The notes: a model not told the origin generated them from the sequence alone. A DNA stretch of 64,000 bases from an uncultured Psychrobacter sp. (GCF_947495825.1 NZ_CANMAH010000004.1:210950-274949); one strand, 5' to 3'; shown: positions 7,501-15,385, counted from the stretch's first letter. Numbers and translations: made by a program.

Positions 7501-9851
7501 GTAACAATGACGCTGGCACCACAGGCTATAACGATGTCGGTAGCGCACTAGGCAACTTAGATGGTCGCACCACGGCAAACACTTCTGGTCTTGCAGATCT
7601 GGCCTCAGGTAAAACGGGCCTTGTCCGTCAAGACAACGGAACAGGCGCGATCACTGTTGGCGCTCAAACGGGCGGTACCAGCGTTGACTTTACCAATGTT
7701 GATGGCGTTAATCGTCAACTCACAGGCGTGGCTGCAGGTACGGCTGACAATGATGCGGTAAACAAGGCCCAGTTAGATGCTATTACTGGCAACATAAGTG
7801 CAAGCGGCGTTCAGTATGATCGTAATAACGACAATACGGTAAACTACGATAGAGTTAGCTTTAACGGTACACAGGCTGTTATTGGTAAAGATGATAGTGA
7901 TAATGATATCGTCATCAGTGGTGGCACGACGCTTACCAACGTTGCTGATGGTATCAACGCCTCCGATGCAGTCAATAAAGGTCAGCTCGACAGCGCTACC
8001 AAAGTTAAAGTCTTTGATAGCAGCGGGGACGAAGTGACCATTAATGTCGCTGAGCAAGTCGCTAACACTTCTGTAGATAATGATAATTTAGATTCATTGT
8101 TCTTAACTTACGATAAGACAGGACAAGAAGTCACTGATCGTTTAACCATTGGTCAAACCGTACAAAAGATGAACACTGAAGGCGTAAAATTTGCTCACAC
8201 CAATGCTAGAGATAATGGTATAGGCGGCGTTGGTATGACCAACGACTCAAGTGCAGGCGGCTTTGATTCAACCGCCATTGGTGTCAATGCCATTATCAAA
8301 GAAGGCGCTGACAGCACGGTTGCTCTAGGGCACGACACCGAAGCGACAGAGACGGCAACCGACTCAGTGGTTATTGGAGCAGGTTCAAAAGTATCAGGCG
8401 CCTCCTCTGTTGCCATCGGTGATAACGCTCAAGCCAATGGCACGCAGTCCATCAGTATCGGTACAGGTAACATCGTCAATGGCGATAACTCTGGTGCCTT
8501 TGGTGATCCAAGTATTATTAATGGTAGTAACAGTTACTCAGTAGGTAATAACAATACGATTAATAGCGACGATACTTTTGTATTAGGTAACGATGTAACG
8601 CAGACAACGGAAGGTTCTGTTGTTTTGGGTACAGATTCTGGTGCTGCTACTGGTGCAGGAGTTATTGGTTATTTAGCTACTAATAATGGTGGTGAAATAA
8701 TTAATCAAGATATTTTCAATACCCGCAGCACTACAGGCGCAGTTGCTGTAGGTAATGCTTCAAATGGTGTATATCGTCAAATCACAGGCGTTGCTGCTGG
8801 TACGGCTGACTCTGATGCCGTCAACGTCTCACAGCTAAAAGCAGTCAGTGACGCGCTTGGTGATAGCAATACTTCACTTAGCAATGCCGCGGTTCAATAT
8901 GACAAAAACCCAGACGATACTGTCAATAAAGGCAGCATCACGTTAGGCGGCGCTGAAGGTACTACTATCACTAACGTAGCCGATGGAGTTCAAGCCTCAG
9001 ATGCAGTTAATAAAGGTCAGTTAGATAATCTTGGTAGCGGCGTCGCCGGTATTATCGGTGGTGATGCTAGCTATGATGCAGATGGTAACTTGACCGCTAG
9101 TAACATTGGCGGTACAGGCAAAGGTAACATCAGTGATGCCATTGCCTCTATTAATCAAGGTAACGCGCAGGCCAACGAAGATATCCAAGCCAATAACGAG
9201 AAGATCACAGAAAATACTGGTCGTCTTGACGCGGGTATCAGCTTTGGCGCGGATAATGGTGACAATATCAGTCAAAGCGTCGGCGGTAATAGTGGCAGCA
9301 TTCAATTTGAGGGCGGTAACAACATTACCACTAGCACAACAGGTGGCAGCATCCAAATCGGCCTTGATGGCAACATCGAAGTCGATAGCGTCACTACAGG
9401 CAACACAGTGGTTAATGATAATGGCGTCACTATTCAAGACGGTCCTAGCATGACAACTGAAGGCTTTAATGCTGCCAATACCGTCATCACTGGAGTTGAA
9501 GCTGGCAACATTGCAGCGGACAGTACTGATGCGATTAACGGTAGTCAGCTACATGCCCTTGATAAAAAGCTTGGCGATAGTGTCAACGCGCTAGGTTACA
9601 GAATTGGTGAAGTCGAAGACGATGCCAATGCTGGTATCTCGGCTGCGATGGCGATGTCTTCGTTACCGCAAGCATACATTCCAGGTAAGTCAATGGTTGG
9701 CGGCGGTATCGCCTCATACAATGGCGAAAGCGCAGTGGCCGTTGGTGTGTCTAAAGTGTCTGACAATGGTCGCTGGGTAATTAAAGTGAATGGTACAGCG
9801 GATACGCAAGGAAATGCTGGCGGTGCAATCGGTGCAGGCTTCCATTTCTAG
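4506..9851 (+). CDS. Trimeric autotransporter adhesin (YadA/Hia/Ata type)
   Basis: The 1781-residue surface adhesin begins with an extended signal peptide region (MNRNYKVIWNQSLNCFMAVA) and a hydrophobic segment with likely cleavage after AFA at residue 73. Residues about 90-350 form a YadA-like head of SVAIG/SLAIG repeats, followed by a neck (KRRVTNLADGAAPSDAVTVAQL). A long stalk follows, built from about 188-residue units repeated four times. A second head-like block lies near 1255-1380, with further necks after it. The last about 90 residues form the YadA anchor, ending AIGAGFHF with the terminal aromatic needed for outer-membrane insertion. It should trimerise and mediate attachment or biofilm formation. 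AGGATG lies upstream of the ATG. Confidence 0.95.
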   Translation: MNRNYKVIWNQSLNCFMAVAEYAKSRGKSSTSTVSATSSASAAVSTGAQLLRLSSLTVALAATGLTLSTQAFAVAGITGGTGSGTAISVCDPNVLGAPAGNQANSGTSDRNIAIGCEAVADSEGSPIADRGNPFYTGTIAYTPGGEVGGSVAIGTGARAEEAFGLALGEYATSTNVASVAIGIGSLSEGNTSLAIGRQSVAQGDFAQALGNVSAATGTGSLAIGHSATATGYRSIAIGAPDIDNADEVAGQTGAGYQPNGQTEASAQDSIALGGGAQATANNALSLGAFSSATAEKSVAIGTNANATATNSVVIGDGANTNVTGGVAIGLNAQTTGDNSVALGKNSVAVAQSGKSYMTNVESTADGTVSVGSDTIKRRVTNLADGAAPSDAVTVAQLQSTVSAGSGDNTTRSEGNMAALGGSYDSGTDTYTAPTYTLDNGANTSTNTTVNNVGAALSNLDTRTTDNTAVIAKGFNISAAGGTNDNVQLGESVNFNNTDGNLVVTNTVDNGINYDLAENISVTQATIGDATNNTVLTSTANGLNVGGDKITNLSNGTIAAGSSDAVTGDQLNTTNTSVTANRTDIDINAGNIADNSNRSTGNLAALGGGAAYNAATDTYTAPTYTLDDGTNTTTNTTVNNVGAALGNLDTRTTDNTADINKGISFGNGTTDNNFALGDTINVTGDSNLTSTTTADGVQVSLNESVDLGINGSVRTGNTTVNRSGVTLTGGTNQTVTLSNNGLNNGGNRITNVANGIAPEDAINRGQLDAVENASNAKINALGTSTASNLGSGASYDTATGVVSAPTYTLNNGNNDATTTGYNDVGSALGNLDGRTTTNTSDIADIQAQANQGFNINADNGTADNVKLGETVTFTNTDGNLVSTVSNNGINYDLAENINLGTNGSVSTGSTTVNRSGVTLIGGRNQTVTLSNNGLNNGGNRITRVADGLVDDDAATFGQVKDVDGKVDALGNSTASNLGGGASYNAATGVVDAPTYTLNNGNNDAGTTGYNDVGSALGNLDGRTTANTSGLADLASGKTGLVRQDNGTGAITVGAQTGGTSVDFTNVDGVNRQLTGVAAGTADNDAVNKAQLDAITGNISASGVQYDRNNDNTVNYDRVSFNGTQAVIGKDDSDNDIVISGGTTLTNVADGINASDAVNKGQLDSATKVKVFDSSGDEVTINVAEQVANTSVDNDNLDSLFLTYDKTGQEVTDRLTIGQTVQKMNTEGVKFAHTNARDNGIGGVGMTNDSSAGGFDSTAIGVNAIIKEGADSTVALGHDTEATETATDSVVIGAGSKVSGASSVAIGDNAQANGTQSISIGTGNIVNGDNSGAFGDPSIINGSNSYSVGNNNTINSDDTFVLGNDVTQTTEGSVVLGTDSGAATGAGVIGYLATNNGGEIINQDIFNTRSTTGAVAVGNASNGVYRQITGVAAGTADSDAVNVSQLKAVSDALGDSNTSLSNAAVQYDKNPDDTVNKGSITLGGAEGTTITNVADGVQASDAVNKGQLDNLGSGVAGIIGGDASYDADGNLTASNIGGTGKGNISDAIASINQGNAQANEDIQANNEKITENTGRLDAGISFGADNGDNISQSVGGNSGSIQFEGGNNITTSTTGGSIQIGLDGNIEVDSVTTGNTVVNDNGVTIQDGPSMTTEGFNAANTVITGVEAGNIAADSTDAINGSQLHALDKKLGDSVNALGYRIGEVEDDANAGISAAMAMSSLPQAYIPGKSMVGGGIASYNGESAVAVGVSKVSDNGRWVIKVNGTADTQGNAGGAIGAGFHF
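5740..7600 (+). repeat. Four ~560-bp direct repeats within the adhesin gene
   Basis: The stalk-coding DNA contains four related units starting near 5750, 6305, 6840 and 7402. Each encodes a GGxxYD..T..APTYTLxNG block followed by a NVGxALGNLDxRTT block. The last two are the most alike: ACAGGCTATAACGATGTCGG occurs at both about 6958 and 7522, and NRSGVTL blocks recur near 6665 and 7230. Recombination between units would change stalk length without shifting the frame. Confidence 0.8.
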
Positions 9852-9951
9852 TACAAACACATTACCTCATGGCAGCGTTTGTCTATAGATAGCTTCTTAT
9901 AAATAGATAAACGTTGTCAAATGACACACAACATATATTAAGGAATGGATC

Positions 9952-10407
9952 ATGAAAAAATCTGCATATCGTTACGGCTTGTTAGCCACGACTGCTCTAC
10001 TATTTGCAATGACTGGCTGTACCCAAAAAAACATAACGCCGACATGGCATTTGACCCCTGGTGCTCAGCACGGCTCTGTTAATGTCGATGACTTGGTATT
10101 CCCTGACCCAAACAAAGCGTGGCAAAAAGGCGGTACTATTGTCAATCATGATGATATTGTCAAAATCAAGGTGGGTACTACTAAAGATGAAATCTATAAA
10201 CTAATTGGTACCCCCCATTTTAGTGAAGGATTTAACGCTCGCGAATGGGATTATATCCTTAAATTTTACGATGCCGATGACAGAGTCGAGACTTGTCAAT
10301 ATAAGATCATATTTGACGATAGTTATGAAGGTCGTCTACGTGATGATGAATTCGTCGCCACTGAATTTTATTGGCAACCCGCCTCTTGTGCTAAGTATGG
10401 GCGTTAA
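9952..10407 (+). CDS. BamE/SmpA-like lipoprotein, adhesin partner
   Basis: The 151-residue protein has a signal peptide with lipobox AMTGC, so Cys23 would be lipidated. Its core VKIKVGTTKDEIYKLIGTPH followed by NAREWDYILKFY is the BamE/SmpA/OmlA fold signature. It follows the adhesin by 100 bp with its own AAGGA site. In Acinetobacter the Ata adhesin is followed by TpgA, a lipoprotein with a BamE-like part plus an OmpA-like peptidoglycan-binding part. Here only the BamE-like part is present. It probably assists insertion or retention of the autotransporter in the outer membrane (inference from position and fold). Confidence 0.8.
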   Translation: MKKSAYRYGLLATTALLFAMTGCTQKNITPTWHLTPGAQHGSVNVDDLVFPDPNKAWQKGGTIVNHDDIVKIKVGTTKDEIYKLIGTPHFSEGFNAREWDYILKFYDADDRVETCQYKIIFDDSYEGRLRDDEFVATEFYWQPASCAKYGR

Positions 10408-10439
10408 TTTGTTAAAAAAATAAATTGTATAAGTTAACT

Positions 10440-10472
10440 AAAAAGCAAGGCAGCTACTGTCTTGCTTTTTTG
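10440..10472 (+). terminator. Rho-independent terminator after BamE-like gene
   Basis: AAAAAGCAAGGCAG pairs with CTGTCTTGCTTTTT across a three-base loop, with one G-U pair, and the stem runs into a T tract. It lies about 30 bp after the stop codon and would end the adhesin/lipoprotein transcript. Confidence 0.85.
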
Positions 10473-10601
10473 CATGGAAGCGTAAAAAATTACGTTACAA
10501 AACGTATTCATTGCACCCTACCTTGTAGTATTTGATTTTATATTCGGCTAAAATAATATATTAACCTTTCCGAATATAATCAAATATACAAGTAGGGAGT
10601 T

Positions 10602-10841
10602 ATGATAAATACTGGTGATAAACTACTCTGTACGGCTGGCAATACCTTTTTTGCAGCAGGAAACACCTACGTTGTAGGCGATTTTGTGAATGAAAAATAC
10701 TTTGAAGTGCTCACAGGATACAATGACGAACATTGGTACGCGACGCTAAACAACGAAAAAATATATGTGCACTTTGATTCTGCCACTGCTGTCTATGATG
10801 ATGCATGGTTTGATCGCATGACCAATAAAAGAAGCGCTTAA
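10602..10841 (+). CDS. Small hypothetical protein
   Basis: The 79-residue soluble protein starts MINTGDKLLCTAGN and ends TNKRSA, and was not recognised. The first half reads like a small beta-barrel (GDKLLC, AAGNTYVVGDFV, KYFEVL), with acidic and aromatic residues towards the end (YDDAWFD). There is no signal peptide. AGGGAG lies immediately upstream of the ATG, an unusually close spacing. It is a single gene between a terminator and the convergent GlpM-like gene. The function is unknown. Confidence 0.55.
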   Translation: MINTGDKLLCTAGNTFFAAGNTYVVGDFVNEKYFEVLTGYNDEHWYATLNNEKIYVHFDSATAVYDDAWFDRMTNKRSA

Positions 10842-10853
10842 TATATCGATTGA

Positions 10854-11189
10854 TTATATTTGCAGATGTTGCCATGCAAATACCAAAACAGCAGCAGCGA
10901 TTAACCAGCCTGCGATACCTAGTAATAACGCCTTATACAGCCCAATGTGGCTAAAACTAAAAAACACCACCAGCGTATAAATAAGATGCGGTATCACACC
11001 TAGCATACTAAATATCAGTGCAACTTTAAAATCTGTAGCATTACGCTGAGTACTGACTAAAAAATGACTTATTAAAGTAAAGGTTGGAAAAAGTGGCGCA
11101 AGTGCAGCCAAATAAAAAAACCGACTTTGAGCGAACAGTTGAATCAATAATACCACCAACGCGCCAACAAGCATTTTTAGCCAAATCAT
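10854..11189 (-). CDS. GlpM-family inner-membrane protein
   Basis: The 111-residue protein has four hydrophobic segments. The sequence LVGALVVLLIQLFAQSRFFYLAALAPLFPTF resembles E. coli YdgC and Pseudomonas GlpM. The family is conserved and integral to the inner membrane; GlpM has been linked to glycerol-3-phosphate metabolism and alginate production in Pseudomonas, but its molecular role is not established. I start at MIWLKM because AGGAG lies 11 bases upstream. An upstream ATG would add nine polar residues (MCPTGDNPI) overlapping that ribosome-binding site. Confidence 0.75.
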   Translation of the reverse strand: MIWLKMLVGALVVLLIQLFAQSRFFYLAALAPLFPTFTLISHFLVSTQRNATDFKVALIFSMLGVIPHLIYTLVVFFSFSHIGLYKALLLGIAGWLIAAAVLVFAWQHLQI

Positions 11190-11403
11190 GATGGGGTTAT
11201 CTCCTGTTGGACACAAACTAGCTACGCTATTATTGATTTTTAGCTATTATTAAAAACTTGATAAATGTGCCTAGCTTATGAAAAATCATGAAGCTTAAGT
11301 CGTGAAACTTAAGTCACTTAAACATAGGTCATAAAGACATAGAAGCCAAAGTGACGGATTATATCATTAGATATAGCTGACAAATTATTCGAAAATCGAT
11401 AAC

Positions 11404-12255
11404 TTATATAGGAAGCGACTGCAATACTGCTTGAGTTTGGTGTTTGAGCTCTGCAATGGCTTCTTTATTTAAAGCATTTGTATGCGGTTGACCAAACTCC
11501 CCTCTTGCATCACCATGCGCGCCATCCTTGATATCATTATCAAAGTACTTGCCAGTATCGTTAGCGAACTCATCTGAGACAGCAAGCTCGGTTAGGATAT
11601 TTGCCCCTTTATCCGCCGGTGACCAATACTGACCATAAGCTTCATCGACCATTTTGGTATTTAGTAGTGAGCCTGGATTGACAGCGATGACATTGATGTC
11701 ATCTGCCGCGACTGTGTCGGCTAAATCCATACTCCACATCGTAAGAGCCAGCTTGCTTTGGGCATAGGCGTCCTTATCAGCAAGATGGTCTTGTCCTGCA
11801 AATGCTTTGTAAGATATCGGTGCTTGCGCCGCTGAGCTTAGATTAATGATGCGGGCTTCACTTGACTTCTTGAGTAGCGGTAATAAGGCGTGAGTTAGTT
11901 CATGAGGCGCCAAATAATTGACCACAAAACGTATGTCCAAGCCATCTTTGGTCATTGCCGATGCGGTGGTATAAATCCCTGCGTTGTTTATGAGTACATC
12001 AAGCTTTGGTAGCTTTTCGCTGACTTCTGCTGCCATTTTACGTACCGCATTTAAATCTGAAAAACCAGCCACAAACCCATCAATGTTGTCTACTGCTGCA
12101 CCTGTCGCGACTGCGTTGACCTCTGCAATGACACTGGCAAGTTTGTCCGCATTTCTACCGTGCAAATATACTTGATGTCCCGCCTCTGCCAATTTTAAAG
12201 CCGTCAATTTACCAATGCCGTCAGTACTGCCAGTAATCAAAATAGTCTTCGCCAT
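11404..12255 (-). CDS. SDR-family NAD(P)-dependent oxidoreductase
   Basis: The 283-residue short-chain dehydrogenase has the TGSTDGIG cofactor loop at residues 8-15, the NNAG motif near 90 and the catalytic YAQSK near 163. The sequence after the NAG motif and the C-terminus resemble retinol-dehydrogenase/WW-oxidoreductase-like SDRs. It reduces or oxidises an unknown carbonyl or alcohol in the cytoplasm. AAGGACG precedes the ATG. It is divergent from the AhpD-like gene, and the shared upstream region holds two copies of the palindromic operator described below. It may therefore belong to the neighbouring TetR regulon (inference). Confidence 0.85.
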   Translation of the reverse strand: MAKTILITGSTDGIGKLTALKLAEAGHQVYLHGRNADKLASVIAEVNAVATGAAVDNIDGFVAGFSDLNAVRKMAAEVSEKLPKLDVLINNAGIYTTASAMTKDGLDIRFVVNYLAPHELTHALLPLLKKSSEARIINLSSAAQAPISYKAFAGQDHLADKDAYAQSKLALTMWSMDLADTVAADDINVIAVNPGSLLNTKMVDEAYGQYWSPADKGANILTELAVSDEFANDTGKYFDNDIKDGAHGDARGEFGQPHTNALNKEAIAELKHQTQAVLQSLPI

Positions 12256-12383
12256 GAGTCGTCCTTATTGTTTGAGTTGTTATTTACGCTAATATTTACG
12301 TCTTGAATGTGTTCTATTTTAACTATCGTAATACAGCGCATTGTAATGAAAGTGTTGTGATTCAGACAATCTCTTAATTATTC

Positions 12384-12399
12384 TTGAACGTACGCTCAA
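12384..12399. promoter_or_regulatory. Candidate TetR operator 1
   Basis: TTGAACGTACGCTCAA is an imperfect palindrome with TTGA/TCAA ends. It has the same 16-bp size and ends as the two sites at 12453 and 14509. It lies between the divergent SDR and AhpD-like genes. Confidence 0.5.
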
Positions 12400-12452
12400 A
12401 ATGATTTATAGTGATTGCAATCAATTTGCTTAAGTATGCATCATCTATCAAT

Positions 12453-12468
12453 TTGAGCAATCACTCAA
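12453..12468. promoter_or_regulatory. Candidate TetR operator 2
   Basis: TTGAGCAATCACTCAA is the exact reverse complement of the 16-bp site at 14509-14524 in front of the tetR gene. It lies 66 bp upstream of the AhpD-like start. Finding the same word at both promoters makes it the best operator candidate. Confidence 0.65.
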
Positions 12469-12534
12469 ATAATAATTGATTCAATATAAAAGCTTTTGCC
12501 ACTCAATCATCATAACTATGATAAGGATTCTTAT

Positions 12535-13089
12535 ATGACTGACTTTACTCTACACGACAAACAAAGCGCACCAGAAGATAGCAAAGCGTTGCTGGATAAC
12601 TCTATGGATGCCTTTGGTATGATTCCAAATCTACATGCTGTTATGGCAGAAGCACCAGGGCTGTTAGAAGGCTATCAACGTTTGCATCAGCTGTTTTTAG
12701 ACAGCAGCTTCGATGATGAAGAGACCACCGTTGTATGGCAAACGATCAACGTTGAGCACAATTGTCATTACTGCGTGCCAGCGCATACTGGCATTGCCAA
12801 AAGTATGAAAGTAGATGATGCTATCACCGAAGCGTTACGTAATGAGACCCCACTACCGACTGAGAAGTTGGAAGCACTACGTAACTTTACACTCTCTGTC
12901 GTCCGGGATCGTGTTAATGTTAACGATGACGCTGTACAAGCATTCTTAAATGCAGGTTTTACTAAGCGTCAAGTCTTGGAAGTCATCCTTGCAGCCGCGC
13001 AAAAAGTGATGAGTAACTACACCAATCATCTTGCTAACACGCCAATTGATAAGCCGTTCCAAAAGTTTGAATGGCAAAAGGCTGACTAA
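12535..13089 (+). CDS. Carboxymuconolactone decarboxylase/AhpD-like protein
   Basis: The 184-residue all-helical protein contains EHNCHYCVPAH at residues 74-84. This is the CxxCxxxH redox centre of AhpD-like proteins in the carboxymuconolactone decarboxylase family. The two cysteines suggest peroxidase- or disulfide-type chemistry rather than true decarboxylation. I start at ATGACTGAC because AAGGA lies upstream; an in-frame TTG 39 bp earlier has no such site. A DsbA/FrnE-like gene follows 65 bp downstream in the same direction, so the two thiol-active proteins probably act together. Operator 2 sits in its promoter region. Confidence 0.85.
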   Translation: MTDFTLHDKQSAPEDSKALLDNSMDAFGMIPNLHAVMAEAPGLLEGYQRLHQLFLDSSFDDEETTVVWQTINVEHNCHYCVPAHTGIAKSMKVDDAITEALRNETPLPTEKLEALRNFTLSVVRDRVNVNDDAVQAFLNAGFTKRQVLEVILAAAQKVMSNYTNHLANTPIDKPFQKFEWQKAD

Positions 13090-13154
13090 TTACCTAGGCT
13101 AACACGCAGTAGTTTTGTGAGTGAAAATTATAACAAGAGCTAACGAGAGGTCAT

Positions 13155-13823
13155 ATGGAACATTCAAAGCAATTATCATCAAAGCAGCCATTGCGCATAG
13201 ATATTGTATCGGACGTGGTTTGTCCTTGGTGCGTCGTCGGTTATCGTCAGTTGGCACAAGCGCTTGAGCAAACCGATACCGACTATGAGATACATTGGCA
13301 TCCATTTGAGCTAAACCCTAATATGCCGAGCGCTGGTCAAAACTTGCGTGAGCATATCATGGAGAAGTATGGCTCAAGCAAAGCCGAGTCAGATGCGAGC
13401 CGCGCCCGAATGACTGAAGCTGGTAATGAGGTGGGCTTTACATTCAACTTTGATGATGACACACGTATGCACAATACGTTTAATTTGCATCAGCTGCTGC
13501 ATTGGGCGGATCAACAGGGCCGTATGCACGACTTAAAACAAGCTTTGTTTGCCGCGCACTTTACTAATGGTCGTAATATCTCTGATAAAGAAGTACTTGC
13601 TGATATTGCAGCGGAGATTGGACTGGATCGTAGTGAGGCATTGGCGGTACTAGAAGATCAACGATTTGCCAAAGATGTACGAGAGACTGAGAAGCATTGG
13701 CAACAACAAGGTATTCAGAGCATACCAGCCATCATTTTCAATGAGCGCCATCTGGTTAGCGGTGCTCAAGGGGTTGAGAACTATACTCAAATCTTGAAGC
13801 AATTGGCTGACATGGCTGATTAA
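13155..13823 (+). CDS. DsbA-family (FrnE-like) oxidoreductase
   Basis: The 222-residue protein has the thioredoxin-fold start IDIVSDVVCPWCVVGY with active-site Cys23 and Cys26. It has a helical insert and a C-terminal GIQSIPAIIFNERHLVSGAQ containing the conserved cis-proline. There is no signal peptide, so it is a cytoplasmic FrnE-type enzyme, a class linked to oxidative stress tolerance and thiol chemistry. GAGAGG precedes the ATG. It follows the AhpD-like gene and ends 1 bp from the convergent tetR gene. Confidence 0.88.
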   Translation: MEHSKQLSSKQPLRIDIVSDVVCPWCVVGYRQLAQALEQTDTDYEIHWHPFELNPNMPSAGQNLREHIMEKYGSSKAESDASRARMTEAGNEVGFTFNFDDDTRMHNTFNLHQLLHWADQQGRMHDLKQALFAAHFTNGRNISDKEVLADIAAEIGLDRSEALAVLEDQRFAKDVRETEKHWQQQGIQSIPAIIFNERHLVSGAQGVENYTQILKQLADMAD

Positions 13824-13824
13824 A

Positions 13825-14439
13825 TTATGTCGATTCTATGGCGCTATCATTACGCAACGCTTCTATTGATTGCGCCATATCTTCGGCAAGCTCATGTACA
13901 GCAACACTGTCTACATCGCGCTGTGCAAAAGCACGTAGCCCCATTATTTCAGCCTGTAAGCGCCGAGCTAGCCTTACAGAGTCAAGCTCACTATCAAGCT
14001 CCCCTATTTGCTGAGCTTCGGTAAAGCAGTCAATAAATCGCGCTTCCATACCAGCCAGCATGGCCTCAACCTTTTGTAAGGCCGATTGCTCACGGGCGCC
14101 AAGCTCCAATAGGCTTTTGACCAGCATACAAGCGCGACTTGGCAGCCCCTTATCGAGAATGCTGCCAAGCTGTCGCAAGTAGGCAGCTAGCCCCATCAAT
14201 GGCGAGCTATGGGTCTTCAACGTATATTCAAGCTCAGCTAGTGCCAAACGCGCATAATACTCTAGCACCTCTTGGAATAGCCCATCCTTACTACCAAAAG
14301 CGGCATAAATACTCCCCGGTCGCATATCGAGTGCTTTTTCTAAGTCTTTTAAAGACGTTGCATGAAAACCCTTTTGCCAGAACAGCTGTAAAGCTCGCTC
14401 TAAAGAGTCTTGTCGGTTATAAAGCGTCGTACGAGACAT
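13825..14439 (-). CDS. TetR/AcrR-family transcriptional regulator
   Basis: The 204-residue protein begins MSRTTLYNRQDSLERALQLFWQKGF. The helix-turn-helix TSLKDLEKALDMRPGSIYAAFGSKDGLF is typical of TetR repressors, and the C-terminal half is a helical ligand-binding domain. An upstream in-frame TTG would add four residues, but the ATG is preferred. It is divergent from the haloacid dehalogenase gene, with an operator-like palindrome between them. The same palindrome recurs upstream of the AhpD-like gene, so it probably represses the whole 11404-15291 module and itself. The ligand is unknown. Confidence 0.88.
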   Translation of the reverse strand: MSRTTLYNRQDSLERALQLFWQKGFHATSLKDLEKALDMRPGSIYAAFGSKDGLFQEVLEYYARLALAELEYTLKTHSSPLMGLAAYLRQLGSILDKGLPSRACMLVKSLLELGAREQSALQKVEAMLAGMEARFIDCFTEAQQIGELDSELDSVRLARRLQAEIMGLRAFAQRDVDSVAVHELAEDMAQSIEALRNDSAIEST

Positions 14440-14508
14440 ATCCAATTCCAATATTCAGGCTGTGCCAAGCTGCAATCAGATGCAGCAAAGTTGTAAAACA
14501 ATATTAAT

Positions 14509-14524
14509 TTGAGTGATTGCTCAA
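14509..14524. promoter_or_regulatory. Candidate TetR operator 3
   Basis: TTGAGTGATTGCTCAA lies between tetR (start 14439) and the dehalogenase gene (start 14596). It is identical, in reverse complement, to the site at 12453-12468. Its central position would allow control of both divergent promoters. Confidence 0.65.
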
Positions 14525-14595
14525 TTTTATCTTGTACAACCTCTCAAGTCTAGTTAAAGTTAGACGGTACTCATAACTACTAAAAAGGAGTTTTT

Positions 14596-15291
14596 ATGCT
14601 CAACAGTCTATCACCCTCGATTATCGTCTTTGATGTCAATGAAACGCTACTCGACATTACCACTTTAGAGCCCTTATTTGCGCGCCTATTCGATAACGAA
14701 AATATGCTAAGAGAATGGTTCGCCCAATTGGTGCTTTATTCGCAAACCATGACTTTATCAGGACTGTATACGCCTTTTGGTGAGATTGGCGTCGGTGCGT
14801 TACAGATGACAGCTGATATCCATGAAGTAACGCTAACAGATGACGATATTAATGAGTTAAAAGAGCGCATGAGCAAAATTCCTGCTCATCCTGATGCCAT
14901 CCCAGCCTTAACTAAATTACGTGACGCGGGGTTTCGTCTAGTAACGCTTACCAATTCAGCACCCAGCGCCTCTCCTACGCCGCTAGAGAAGGCAGGATTG
15001 AGTGAGTTCTTTGAGCAATCTTTTAGCGTTGAGCAGGTTGCAAAGTTCAAGCCTGCGCCTGAGACTTATCAAATGGTCGCCAAAGAGCTGGCTGCTGATA
15101 TGTCAGATTTGTGCTTAGTGGCTTGTCATCTTTGGGATACGATTGGCGCACAAGCTGCTGGCTGCCAAGGGGCATTTCTCAAACGTCCTTATAACACCAT
15201 GTTGCCTGCATCCAATGTACCGACACCAGACTTTGTGGCCTCAGATTTGGTCACGCTTGCTGAGCAGATTATTCTTAATACTCAAGGCTAA
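14596..15291 (+). CDS. Haloacid dehalogenase type II-like hydrolase (HAD)
   Basis: The 231-residue HAD-superfamily enzyme has motif I FDVNETLLD with the nucleophile Asp13, motif II LTNSAPS and motif III with Lys in KFKPAPETY. The cap-domain region LYSQTMTLSGLYTPFGEIG matches type II (S)-2-haloacid dehalogenases. These hydrolyse short-chain 2-haloacids by way of an aspartyl ester. The exact substrate is uncertain, because this branch also contains phosphatase-like members. AAGGAG precedes the ATG. It shares an operator region with tetR. Confidence 0.82.
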   Translation: MLNSLSPSIIVFDVNETLLDITTLEPLFARLFDNENMLREWFAQLVLYSQTMTLSGLYTPFGEIGVGALQMTADIHEVTLTDDDINELKERMSKIPAHPDAIPALTKLRDAGFRLVTLTNSAPSASPTPLEKAGLSEFFEQSFSVEQVAKFKPAPETYQMVAKELAADMSDLCLVACHLWDTIGAQAAGCQGAFLKRPYNTMLPASNVPTPDFVASDLVTLAEQIILNTQG

Positions 15292-15306
15292 CCGTTATTT
15301 AACACT

Positions 15307-15381
15307 CTATAGTCAAAATATCCTAAAAACGCTACGGTGTTGCTGATATATCGATATTACTTTTCACTGACTATATTTTAA
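15307..15381. repeat. MITE-like repeat, copy A
   Basis: The element begins CTATAGTCAAAATA and ends with CACTGACTATA, giving short inverted termini TATAGTCA/TGACTATA. It aligns over most of its length with copy B at 50432, sharing the identical block ACTTTTCACTGACTATA and the ACGGTGTTGCTGATATA versus ACAGTACTGCTGGTATA block. Confidence 0.6.
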
Positions 15382-15385
15382 TGCT

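Noticed and set aside
5303..9437. Several long open frames antisense to, or in another frame of, the adhesin gene
   Set aside because: They mirror the repetitive Ala/Thr/Asn-rich coding sequence, have no ribosome-binding sites and resemble no protein family.
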